A stretch of DNA of 64,000 nt, taken from positions 25,825,867 through 25,889,866 of the forward strand of contig OU342630.1 of the NCBI GenBank assembly GCA_910589415.1. The letters run 5' to 3'. Below the pieces are notes generated by a model. The model saw nothing but the letters and a program-made list of their open reading frames with translations, searched no databases and was not told the origin of the DNA. This document shows positions 31,672 to 41,602 of this stretch, piece after piece. This DNA comes from Malachius bipustulatus. Its lineage: Eukaryota > Arthropoda > Insecta > Coleoptera > Melyridae. Numbering within the stretch: position 1 is the stretch's first letter; every line of letters starts with the position of its first letter. The translations under genes and the position numbers were made by a program.

Positions 31672-34381
31672 TACTGAAGTTTCAGAATAGTAGGCACTAA
31701 GTTCTTAGAAATATTACGGACTTAAAGTAAACACATTGTTGCCAGCTTTTAATTCTTGGTGTTTTATCATTTTGTATTTTTATCATTCACATGCAGGTAA
31801 ATGGTTGTAGGATAAAAAATACTGTGTTTTATTTGTTGAGTAATTTTTCTGCTATAATAATTTCACAACATCGATATTTAATAGCAAAAGATGTAGAATT
31901 TCAATGAGGTTCGGTCCTTTAAAATATAATATATGGCAACATTACAGCAGTGTCAACAAGTACAAAGGATAAGCAGATCCAACTTGTAAGGTAAAGTAAG
32001 ATGGATATATATCGAGCATGCTGCCAGTCCGTCCAAGGCAGCTCCGTATTCAGTGGCGTATCGTTCATGCTATTTTCGTGAGGGGCTGCAATATAACATT
32101 TATCGCTCCTTTAAATCCTTAATATTTTATTTTTATGTTTATATTTGCTGAATTATTGAAGCATCACAAAAATTAAAAAACGCATGAAAATGAATGAAAA
32201 AGAATTCGCGGCAGTGGAATAACCTGAACAAAAAGAAAAGTTGTTTGTTTTGGGCTGTTATTGGATGTCGATCGGGACTTGTATATTTTTCTCTTTCTGT
32301 TTTCTGGTTGTCAGAAAAGAAAAATTAATATTACCGGGGGAAGAAGATTCTCGACTCTCGGGAACAACAAAATTTTGAATATTTCATATTTGTTCATAGA
32401 CAATCTGTGAAGTAATTAAGAAATACAAGCTATAAAAAATCAATATCTTACTAATTTGTTAATAATTAGTTATTAGTTAATTATTTGGTAAAATAATAAT
32501 ACAATAATGATTCCTGTTTTGGGAATGAACTGAGTTCCAGGATACAGAAAAAGTTTAACTATAAGAAATTTACGGAATTACCATCCCGGAAAAACCCATA
32601 CCCGGTCGACAATAAAGTGCATAATTAGTGGGGATAGCTTGGTTGCTTTAAGGGTCGCTCATCAGATTTCCTGTCTGAATCTTATTTCTCAGTTCTCACT
32701 GTGGTGTAAACGGGAAAGAAGCAAGCTTCTTTGAGTGCCGAAGTGAAATACTGTTTAAATTTAAAGTTGTGAGCAATATGGAAGGCGAGAGCAGCCAAAG
32801 TAAACGTCGTCGTACGAATTTATCTACAGGAGAAAAAACTATTATATACAACGTGTATTGTGGACTCCGTGAAAGGAATCAAAGTATGTTGGTAAACGAT
32901 GTAGTTGCTTTGTGTAGTGATTTAACCAAAGTGTCAACTAGGAGTGTAGTACACCGAATCTTGAAAACTTTCAAAGAGTCCAAAGGCGGAACAGAAAAGG
33001 TAGCTGAAAATATTGAAACAAGGGGGAGAAAACGCATTGACATTGATGATGACATAAAATACGCCGTTCGGAGAAAATTTCATTCGTTCTTTTTCCGAAA
33101 TGAAATTCCAACATTAAAAGCAATCGCTGCCGAAATCAATTCGGATGACGCAATGCCGAAAATATCGCGACGTGTCTTATTGCGGACATTAAGACAAATG
33201 AACATAAGGCATATGAAAAGGCAGAGAAAAAGTCTTCTTATAGAAAGAGAAGAAATAATTTTGTGGCGGAGAAATTATTTACAAAAAATTCGAGAGTATC
33301 GTCGTGAAGGGAAGAAAATATATTTCTTAGACGAAACTTGGCTGAATCAAGGTCATACTGTTTCGAAAATTTGGCAAGATTTGGAAATAACAAGCCGTCG
33401 ACAAGCTTTTTTTGAAGGTTTTTCCACAGGACTAAAAGCGCCAGCGGGCAAGGGGCGGAGGCTCATAATAACTCACATAGGTAGTGATTCGGGTTTTTTG
33501 GAAAACGGATTGCTACTTTTCGAATCGAAGAAAACTAGTGACTACCATGAGGAAATGGATGCGGAAAAATTCGAAAGCTGGTTTTTAAAAATTTTACCAA
33601 GCCTTGAGCCAAATTCGGTCGTGGTAATGGACAATGCTTCCTACCATAGTCGACGATTGGAGCCATCGCCAACAACTGCATGGCGAAAAGGTGACATCAT
33701 TAACTGGCTGGCTCAAAGAAATATACCATTTGATGACAACATGTTAAAAGTGCAACTATTAAACATCGCAAGGGCACAAATACCTCATTTTAAGAGATAT
33801 GCTGTCGACGAATTGGCTCGCGAGTGCAACATCATTGTACACCGCCTCCCTCCTTACCACTGTGAACTGAATCCTATAGAACTTATTTGGGCTCAAATAA
33901 AAAACCAAGTGGCGAAACAAAACGTGACCTTCAAGATGGATGAAGTGAAACGCCTGCTAGCTACTGCAATAGGAGATGTGACGGCTGAAACATGGAGAAA
34001 CTGCATCCGACATACTACAAAAGAAGAAGACAGAATGTGGGATCTAGACACAATAGTTGATGTTTCGGTTGAGCCATTAATTATCAACTTGAACGATAAC
34101 GGTGATCGGGATAGTTGTCCATCATCCGACGATTTTTCTTCTGACGATGACTAAGGTACTATTTTTTTCCTATTTTCTTTGCTATTTTTATTTTTGCTAT
34201 ATGCTATATTATTTACTATATGCTATATTATTTGGAAGTTTACAATTATATTTCTCAATAAATTCATTATTGTCTGAACCTATTTTGATATTTTGCGTCC
34301 GCCACTGAATGCTCCAACTGAGCGCTTATACGTCACGACCACTTCCGAGAACTTAGTGCCTACTATTCTGAAACTTCAGTA
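31672..34381 (+). mobile_element. Sailor-type (DD82E) Tc1/mariner transposon, copy 1
   Basis: The ends TACTGAAGTTTCAGAATAGT and an inverted copy are flanked by TA. It carries one intact transposase ORF. A copy differing at only a few positions lies at 57179-59887. The intact frame and near identity to the second copy indicate recent activity. Confidence 0.92.
32778..34154 (+). CDS. Sailor DD82E transposase, copy 1
   Basis: 458 codons from the ATG at 32778 (an in-frame GTG lies at 32769). The N-terminus holds a helix-turn-helix-like segment (LSTGEKTIIYNVYCGLRE, then TRSVVHRILKTFKES) and a second basic segment (GRKRIDIDD to RRVLLRTLRQMNI). The catalytic triad is Asp185 (FLDETWLN), Asp285 (VVMDNASYHS) and Glu368 (LPPYHCELNPIELIWAQIK), with 82 residues between the second and third, the spacing that defines the Sailor family. 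The C-terminus is acidic (SSDDFSSDDD). The protein probably acts in the nucleus, cutting and joining at TA. Unlike copy 2 it has Val-Val at SVVHR. Confidence 0.95.
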   Translation: MEGESSQSKRRRTNLSTGEKTIIYNVYCGLRERNQSMLVNDVVALCSDLTKVSTRSVVHRILKTFKESKGGTEKVAENIETRGRKRIDIDDDIKYAVRRKFHSFFFRNEIPTLKAIAAEINSDDAMPKISRRVLLRTLRQMNIRHMKRQRKSLLIEREEIILWRRNYLQKIREYRREGKKIYFLDETWLNQGHTVSKIWQDLEITSRRQAFFEGFSTGLKAPAGKGRRLIITHIGSDSGFLENGLLLFESKKTSDYHEEMDAEKFESWFLKILPSLEPNSVVVMDNASYHSRRLEPSPTTAWRKGDIINWLAQRNIPFDDNMLKVQLLNIARAQIPHFKRYAVDELARECNIIVHRLPPYHCELNPIELIWAQIKNQVAKQNVTFKMDEVKRLLATAIGDVTAETWRNCIRHTTKEEDRMWDLDTIVDVSVEPLIINLNDNGDRDSCPSSDDFSSDDD

Positions 34382-34636
34382 TAGTAAAAAATTACACAAG
34401 CACTGATTCACGTCCACTCGTCCACATTAATATCACTGTGCGGAGCAAATCCCTTTGAAGTTGGTTGAAAACCGACAGCTCATCGGATCGTGTGCGTCGG
34501 CGTTCGTTGAAAAAATGTTTGCGTGAATTTATTTGCGGCGCACAGTCCACATATATGAATATTCCGCCGCATACGAGCAAATTTGTGTCAAAAACAACGC
34601 ACAACGAAAATTTGTATTGATGTGGATCCACCTTTA

Positions 34637-35301
34637 TAGACATGAAACTTTTTCCAAGGCCTACCTAAATTATTATGTTTTCAATTATTGCTCACAGGAT
34701 TGATGTCTATCTTTTTTCTTGAAACTGATAGTTTAAAGGGGCGGAGAGGAAGGGGAGGGGCATGTTAACGCCAACATTGACAAATTCATTTAATTTAAAT
34801 TACATAATATATCTAATACAAAATGTAAGCATGCGCATAATTTTTGATTTATCAATAGGAATCTGTGACATGACATCAGGAATAATTGCATTCATTGACA
34901 ATTTTACAAAGATCGGAAGATGAAGCAGCATTAATAAAAATCTAGGAACACTAACAACCACATAATTTTATTAGGTACAATATCAATCAATCAATCATTA
35001 AATAATGCATATCCAGAAACCTTCCCTCACTAATTTTAATTTTTCTTCTACTTTTCCATTATATTACAGCATGCAACACTTCTGTCCTGTAATTCTAATG
35101 CTACTGAAGTGAATTGAAATATATAAATTACATTTTGTAGTCTACCTTTTGTTAAACAATGTTTAATTCTCCTTTGATAGGAAAATAAAATAAGAATAAG
35201 GTTATTTAAACAGCACAGTTTGGATTTCATGTTCATTGATTGCATTTTATAATGCCTGATGCATTTTTGTGTTCTCCGTTTTTTTTTTTTAGATAAGTAT
35301 A
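34637..35301. other. Zinc-finger gene 3' flank
   Basis: Downstream (minus-strand sense) of the C2H2 gene. AATAAA on the minus strand occurs at about 34969-34964. A run of 13 A directly after the stop region (35279-35291 as T) could be genomic or the trace of a processed copy. No other feature seen. Confidence 0.4.
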
Positions 35302-36831
35302 TTACCTCCTTTTGACTGAGTGAACGGATTTAAAATGTCGGACGAGGTCTCTTTTCATTTTAGTTTCATGCTGACATTCAGCACATTTATACACTTTCAC
35401 TACTTCTTCATGTTTACGTTTATAATGTCCAGTCAAATTACTTTTATACTTTGTTTCAAATGAACATTCCGGACATTTGTACATCTCGGAATCTTTTATA
35501 TGTTTAAATTTATAATGGCTGATCAAATTGCCTTTACGTCTCGTTTCATAAGCACATTCCTGACACTTGTACACTTCTGCTTCTGTTGAATGTTTTTGTT
35601 TATAATGTTGAGTGAAATTACCTTTAATTTTTGTTTCAAATGAACACTCCTGACACTTGTACACTTCTACTTCTGTTGAATGTTTTAGTTTATAATGTTG
35701 AGTGAAATTACCTTTAATTTTTGTTTCAAATGAACACTCCTGACACTTGTACACTTCTGCTTCTGTTGAATGTTTTAGTTTATGATTAGTCAAATTACGT
35801 TTAATTTTTGTTTCATAAGAACATTCCTGACACTTGTACACTTCTGCTTCTGTTGAATGTTTTAGTTTATGTTGAGTCAAATTACCTTTATTTTTTGTTT
35901 CGTAAGAACATTCCTGACACTTGTACACTTCTGTTGAATGTTTTTGTTTATGTTGAGTCAAATGACGTTTATTTTTTGTTTCGTAAGAACATTCCTGACA
36001 CTTGTACACTTCTGCTTCTGTTGAATGTTTAAACTTGAAATGTCTCTGCAGAATATTTTTATATTTTGTCTCGTAAGAACATTCCTGGCATTTATATATT
36101 TCAGGATCTTTAGAATGTCCACATTCATAATGTTGGATAAATGACCATTTATATTTTGTTTCGTAAGAACATTCCTGACACTTGTACACTTCTGCATCTT
36201 TTGAATGTTTGAATTTATAATGTCGAGTCAAAGCAGTTTTATTTTTTGTTTCAAATGAACATTCCTGACATTTGTACACTACAGCGTTTTTGGAATGTTT
36301 ACAGTTATAATGTGTGATAAAAGTAGATCTGTGGTTTGTTTTATAGGAACAATGGGCACAGTTATACTTCGCTTGCTCTTCCCGGGTCCTTTCAGAAGAT
36401 CGTGACTCACTTTCTTGAACAGACTCACACCGAACGAGTCCATCCTTACACATTCCAACATGACTAGTACTTCCCTTAATCCACTCACAGCCCGGTTTAT
36501 GTTCTTCGATGTCAATCGCTTCTTCTTTTAATGTCAAATTTTCTGCCCCCTGCACTCGACAAAGGTCATCTGGTCCTGGTGATGAGTCTTCAGGTTCTAT
36601 CTTTGTTACCAGACAAGATGAAGAGATATTCTCCAAATTGTTTAATTCAGAGGACCGATCGCAGCTTGAGTGTTCATTTTCACATTTCAACTTTGGGGAT
36701 GCGAGCAGGGAGTGGTAGTCAAACTTATGGTCTTCTACTGCTTCCGTTTTGATAATCATTTCCTGCCGAGGTTGTTGACCATTACCACTACTACTCTGTT
36801 TATTGTTTACTTCAATATCAATTAAGCTCAT
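35302..36831 (-). CDS. C2H2 zinc-finger protein with 12 fingers
   Basis: 509 codons in one open frame. Residues 1-150 are acidic and low-complexity and hold several sumoylation-like psi-K-x-E sites (IKTE, TKIEPE, LKEE). Residues about 155-505 are twelve tandem fingers of the form YKC.EC.YET..K..L..H...KH, most with the unit YKCQECSYETK and a linker containing HSTEAEV. The protein is likely nuclear and binds DNA; targets are unknown. Fingers 8 and 9 are nearly identical also at DNA level, showing a recent tandem duplication. The start lies in AACATCATG. Being intronless it could be a terminal exon, a single-exon gene or a retrocopy. Confidence 0.9.
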   Translation of the reverse strand: MSLIDIEVNNKQSSSGNGQQPRQEMIIKTEAVEDHKFDYHSLLASPKLKCENEHSSCDRSSELNNLENISSSCLVTKIEPEDSSPGPDDLCRVQGAENLTLKEEAIDIEEHKPGCEWIKGSTSHVGMCKDGLVRCESVQESESRSSERTREEQAKYNCAHCSYKTNHRSTFITHYNCKHSKNAVVYKCQECSFETKNKTALTRHYKFKHSKDAEVYKCQECSYETKYKWSFIQHYECGHSKDPEIYKCQECSYETKYKNILQRHFKFKHSTEAEVYKCQECSYETKNKRHLTQHKQKHSTEVYKCQECSYETKNKGNLTQHKLKHSTEAEVYKCQECSYETKIKRNLTNHKLKHSTEAEVYKCQECSFETKIKGNFTQHYKLKHSTEVEVYKCQECSFETKIKGNFTQHYKQKHSTEAEVYKCQECAYETRRKGNLISHYKFKHIKDSEMYKCPECSFETKYKSNLTGHYKRKHEEVVKVYKCAECQHETKMKRDLVRHFKSVHSVKRR

Positions 36832-37085
36832 GATGTTAATTTTTTCCTTTCCGTATTATTTATTATTTTATCAACAGGCACAATATAAGGTTCAGGAGGG
36901 TACAAATTGATTCTATTATGTGTCTGTGGACCTAACTAAACTACAAGAGAGCAAGAGACAGGTGACAGGTACAGTGTAGAACCAGTAGAACTGTACACTG
37001 TCACTGTAGGGTAGTTAGTAGGACTGTACAGTGCAAGGATTCTGTATAATATAACTACATAATTCTTGTGTACAGTGTACACTAC
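36832..37085. other. Zinc-finger gene upstream region
   Basis: AT-rich with inverted words around GTACAGTG/CACTGTAC (36970-37080), which could form small hairpins. No core promoter named. Confidence 0.35.
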
Positions 37086-37891
37086 TATAACCATAGACCT
37101 AGAATATAATGGACTGATAGTTGTCAATGCTTTACTGTACTAAGTTTGTTGCCAGTGTAAGAGTAGTTTTTGCCCTTACAAGAAATGTTGGTTGCCTACC
37201 TTACAGTGTAAGGTAGGCAACCAACATTTCTTGTAAGGGCAAAAACTACTAAATAATAATATGAAGAAATAATACGAAATTAAAATTTTTTGTTTTTATT
37301 ACACATAGGTATTTTATAGGAAGAACATGGTTATTTTTAAAGAATAAGAAAATAAATGCATAAAAATTATAATAACACGACTTTATTATTTGTTTTTATA
37401 GGGTAATTCTAATAGATTAACTATTTATTACAATTACAGAGATAAAATGTTTCACTTACCTATGAAAAGATATATCTGTTAATTTTGATACACGATTTAC
37501 ACAATTATAAGCTGCACAAGACTGGACCATTATTAATATTAAATTTTAAATCGACAGAGAAGATATTTAAAGTAAATATAAATATGCTTTTAACCAGTAT
37601 GGATATTAAAATCAGATCTATTTGTTATACACCTACAATTTCCATACAAGGCCAATAATAAATATTTATTTATTTATACTAATGTCAGATAATAATATTA
37701 ACATTAATTGTTCTATCACTCAAAAAACACCAATAAGAATGCGGAATTTTTGATTATTCTTTGTTTGAATTTGTATTGTTGAATTGAATACGTCTCTTTG
37801 CCCTTACTTGTATGTATGGTTGCCTAACTTTGGTTGGCAACAAATTTTAGTCTCAAGGGTTCGTCCATTATATTCTAGGTCTATGACTATA
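37086..37891. mobile_element. MITE with ATAGACCTAGAATATAATGG ends
   Basis: The end at about 37091 returns inverted at about 37887 (CCATTATATTCTAGGTCTAT). Inside, GCCCTTACAAG.AATGTTGGTTGCCTACC recurs in degenerate form near 37800. It contains the perfect palindrome at 37162-37250. Confidence 0.75.
37162..37250. repeat. Perfect 89-bp palindrome
   Basis: AGTAGTTTTTGCCCTTACAA reads inward to a central G at 37206 and the right half is the exact complement, with no mismatch by eye. No loop beyond the central base. Confidence 0.93.
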
Positions 37892-38044
37892 ACTGAATGA
37901 TCGACAAAATTGACGTTTCTGCTTTGAAAGCTTGAAAAGTGACAAGTGACATTTATTGAATACATAGAATATAAGTGAATAGGATCGACTCTTAAGTTTA
38001 CAATTTTAACATGCGCAGTTCAGTTGTTATATGATTTGGGTCCT

Positions 38045-38450
38045 TTCACTCGATTTTTCAGTTTTTTTCAGGATATTTTCAGAACGGTCACAGATATCTT
38101 GTATGCCTTGACTGATTCGAGATGGCCCCAAAATTACGCATCTTTTGTCGAGTTTAACCGACTTGTATCTATTAACGTTCAGGAGATAGCAATATAGAAA
38201 AGGATATATGGTCTATATGGTGCACCCTGTATACACGATAAATGGTATGCCGATTGCTTTTACTATTTTAGTATAATTATTATTATTTATTATTATATTT
38301 TACTATAAAAAAAACAAAAGTTGACTATGAAAACTCTGGGATTTAGATGGCCGCGAAAATTTTTAAAACGTTAAATGGATAGCTGTTGCCGACTTATGCA
38401 AGCGTAGAAAGAATTATTTATTTATTCCTGACAATAAAAAAGATATGAGC
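38045..38450. repeat. Fragment of the 606-1603 foldback family
   Basis: Shares GTTCAGGAGATAGCAATATAG and GGTGCACCCTGTA with the right arm of 606-1603; AAAGTTGACTATGAAAACTCT occurs in the central part. Upstream half and right end are rearranged. Confidence 0.75.
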
Positions 38451-38923
38451 AATCTCATGTGTATAGTCTTCCGACCGCGTGACGTCAGAAGACCGGAACG
38501 CAGTCTGCGTGGTCATACAGTGGTTGGCATTGATGTTTGAGCAATGAGCAGTGCCGCGAGACGCTTCGCAGATTTGTTTGACGTTTCCGTACAATTCATT
38601 CAATGTCATTGTTTTGTCATCACTTATCACATTTGGTTAATGTCAATTGGTCATATATTTTACCGTTCAGTTGACAGTGTTGACACTGACGTATTTCAGT
38701 TTTTGGCAGTTATAGCTACAGCGGGACCTTGTCTCTGGTGAGTGGTGACGTGACTTGTGCGTGTCCCTGTTCCTCTTGCTCTATTCCACATTCCACTCCA
38801 TTTTCCATCATTTATTTCATTAATTCAATATTCATTTTTCTCTTTCACAATCACAATTTCACATTGTGGTTCGGTTAATCGAGGACTGTGGGTGTGAGGC
38901 TGAGGCAGTCGACTTAAAAAAAG
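38451..38923 (+). promoter_or_regulatory. Helicase gene promoter/leader exon region
   Basis: GC-richer than its surroundings, with no long ORF. AAAAAAAG/GTAAGG at 38923 is a good donor, 139 bp before the acceptor of the start-codon exon. A non-coding first exon ending at 38923 is inferred; the transcription start is not determined. Confidence 0.45.
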
Positions 38924-39120
38924 GTAAGGGCAGGAAATTAATAAGTATGGTGTTACAGAATTGATTTCACTTCAGTTAGATTCGTGATTTCGGCGATTTC
39001 AACTTCATAAACCGATCCGCATAATACGTCAAATACCTACCTAATGGACTTTTTTTTTTCAGATAACCGAGTTCAGTCGCCATTAAGATAGAAGATTCTG
39101 CAGACTTCATTTGCACAATC

Positions 39121-39173
39121 ATGCAGTACAACAACGTCTACAACCATAATGCCATGCAAAGGACTGAATTCAG
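39121..39173 (+). CDS. DDX5/17-like helicase, start-codon exon
   Basis: The exon begins after a T-rich tract and CAG at 39063. The ATG at 39121 opens MQYNNVYNHNAMQRTEF and the exon ends AG/GTACTA at 39173 in phase 2. The split serine codon is completed by the exon at 46914. It is too short to be found as an ORF. Support comes from the phase match and from the coherent N-terminus it produces. Confidence 0.75.
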
Positions 39174-39797
39174 GTACTATCGCACTATTTATTATATCTT
39201 TTAAATTTTTATTGTCATGTAATTTTCTATAAAAATATATTGAAATCAGGGGATATAAAATGGCTGTAGCGCTGTAGCGCAAGTCTTTTGCAGCGATCCA
39301 CATCTGATATACCTACACCTAATCCAGATAATCCAATAAATTTACAGCAGTCTGTCGGAAAGGTTGTCGCAAATGGCGAACTTTCCAGAAATTTCTTGAA
39401 GAGGAGAATATTCCCTATGTCAGTCCCTAAAGTTTTAGACTCTGATAATACATACATACCTTACCCTACATACATAAGTAAATAAGTACCCAGACTTTAT
39501 GACATCCTTTTCCTCTAAAAGCTTGAAATTCTTTCAGAAATATTATCTTAACAGAATTATTAGTATTCTATTTTCCCTTCATTTTTGAGAAATTCCCTAG
39601 GTAGGTACTTCATAAACAATGGTAGGTATTTTGATTTATTTTTGGAAGGAAAAAGTTAGGTATCACCTACATACACATACATACTTAGGTAATTCAATTT
39701 TCAGTTACTTTTTATTTTTAAGTTTTAAATTAGAATAGTTTTTAATGGTTGTTGCTTAAGTGAAGATCTTACTTTCATTTATGGTAATAAACTCCGG
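39174..39797. other. Helicase intron, unassigned part
   Basis: AT-rich, many TACATA words; no mobile element end or protein seen before the LINE relic at 39798. Confidence 0.4.
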
Positions 39798-40098
39798 TCA
39801 GTGTATCTGAGATCTATTCGTACTGAAAATTATAACTTGAGATTTTTCTTCATTAAGTGACAATTTGTTTTCTGAAAGCCAGAGCTTAACCACAGACATG
39901 ACATTTCCTGTCTCTGCAACTAATGTTTCCAAGTCCTGACTACTCACCAAAATTGATGTGTCATCAGCATAGTTAACAATTTTATGAGGAGAGTTCTGCA
40001 ATAGTTCCAACAAATCGTTTATATAAATATTAAATAGAATCGGCCCTAGAATACTTCCCTGTGGAACACCTAAACGAACCATTTGATGATTAGACTTA
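39798..40098 (-). pseudogene. LINE3 RT, YADD part
   Basis: Frame KSNHQMVRLGVPQGSILGPI, then LFNIYINDLL and NYADDTSILVSS (YADD at 39960-39971), ending SLNEEKSQVIIFSTNRSQIH and a stop. The thumb and C-terminal domain are missing. The upstream part of the raw ORF (above 40098) is foldback sequence, not LINE. Confidence 0.85.
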
Positions 40099-40100
40099 TA

Positions 40101-41060
40101 CAGGGTGTCCGGTAAGTACCTCCTAATCTCTCGAGAGCATACAGGGGAGGTCAAAAAAAAGCTAGTCTGTCATAAAAAATATTTTCCTAAAGTGTCCCCA
40201 AACAGAGATATGGAGCCCTAAAAGGGTGCCCCGCAATTTACTTTTTTGGCTCTAACTTTTGAACCGACCTGTATAATTGGATGGAATTTAAACACTTTAT
40301 AGATGGCCACAGAGAACAATCAGGCCATATTAAAGTCGATGTTTGACGTCGTCAGGGAAGTCAGGAACGAACTTATCATCATACTCGTTGAGTCAAAATT
40401 TTGACAGGTGTCAATTTACAGAGCTAAAAACTATTTTTTTGAATAGTCTAATACTTCATCTTTAAAAAAGGTGCTCTTAATTTATTTCGGTAAAACTGAC
40501 GGTTTTCGAGATAAATCGGTATTTAGGTATGCGAAACACTCAAAAGTTACTAATGCTAAACACAAACAGGTAAAAATCAGGTTCTTGTTGATAAACCTAC
40601 CTACATAATGGACGGAACTTGATCAAAATTCGCATAAAAGTCGATTTATCTTGAGAACCGCTAGTTTTATCGAAATAAATTAAGAGTACCTTTTGTGAAG
40701 ATGAATGACCAGCGTATTTAAAAAATAAGTTTTCAGCTCTGTAAAATGACACCTGTCAAAACTTTGACACAATGAGTGTGGTGGTAAGTCCGTTCCTGAC
40801 TTCCTTTAGGACGTCAAACATCCACTCTGATATGGCTTAATGAGTCTTTATGGCCTCTATAAAAAATTTAAAATTTCATCAAATTATACAGGTCGGTTCA
40901 AAAGTTAGAGCCAAAAAAGTAAATCTTAGGGTACCATTTTGGGGCTCTGTATCTCCGTTTAGGGACACTTTAGGAATGTTTTTTTTTATGACAGACTTGG
41001 TTTATTTTGACCTCTCCTGTATGCTCCTGAGAGATTAGGAGGTACTTACCGGACACCCTG
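40101..41060. repeat. 960-bp foldback inserted in LINE3
   Basis: The ends CAGGGTGTCCGGTAAGTACC and an inverted copy are flanked by TA; arms pair for roughly 450 bp. The LINE frame (GRKI / YKSNH) is restored when it is removed with one TA. Confidence 0.9.
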
Positions 41061-41062
41061 TA

Positions 41063-41600
41063 TATTTTTCTTCCATTTGTTAATTTAATATATTGTGACC
41101 TTTGGTTTAAATATGATTTTAATAAATCTAACGCAACACCTCGTACACCATATTTTTCTAACTTAGAGAACAGTATATTATGATTTACACAATCATACGC
41201 CTTAGTCAAGTCTAAGAATATCCCACAGGGGATGCACCTCTTCTCTATGAGTTCCAACACATTATTCAAATAATCAAACAGATCGGTTTCAACACCCCTA
41301 CCTTTTATAAATCCATGCTGATTAATATTAAACTACTTATGAGTGTTAAAAAAGTACAAAAGGCATGTGTAAATAACCCTTTCAAATATTTTAGAAAAAA
41401 CAGGAAGCATGCTTACTACCGGTCTATAGTTCTTTAACTCATTGACACTACCGCCTTTATAAAGAGCTATAACCTCTGCAACTTTTAAAACACCGGAAAA
41501 ATTCCAAACTTTAATGCGTTATTATTATTAATTATGAACACCAATGGACTCACTATTGATTCTATGCTTCTTTTTGCTAAGAAAGTAGGGATGCCATCAT
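41063..41600 (-). pseudogene. LINE3 RT, N-terminal part
   Basis: Frames give DGIPTFLAKRSIESIVSPLV, VAEVIALYKGGSVNELKNYR, VVSMLPVFSKIFERVIYTC, then RCIPCGIFLDLTKAYDCVNH and LLKSYLNQRSQYIKLTNGRK. A frameshift and a stop lie near 41335 and 41515. Confidence 0.82.
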
Positions 41601-41602
41601 TA

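Larger units (their letters stand above)
31155..34636. mobile_element. TIR element with inverted minisatellites, host to Sailor copy 1
   Basis: TAAAGGTGGATCCACATCAA at 31155 and its exact inverted copy at 34636 bound the element, with about 45 bp of near-perfect TIR. In the left part, units like TTTCCTTTTATGTCAAATCA (31405-31465) are followed by complementary units (TTTGACAGAAGAGGAAT and similar, 31500-31630). The Sailor transposon accounts for 2.7 kb of the 3.5 kb. Confidence 0.8.

Noticed and set aside
32769..32777. GTG start for the Sailor transposase
   Set aside because: An ATG follows three codons later; a eukaryotic mRNA would use it.
36509..36752. Plus-strand ORFs opposite the zinc-finger gene
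   Set aside because: Shadows of the minus-strand coding frame.
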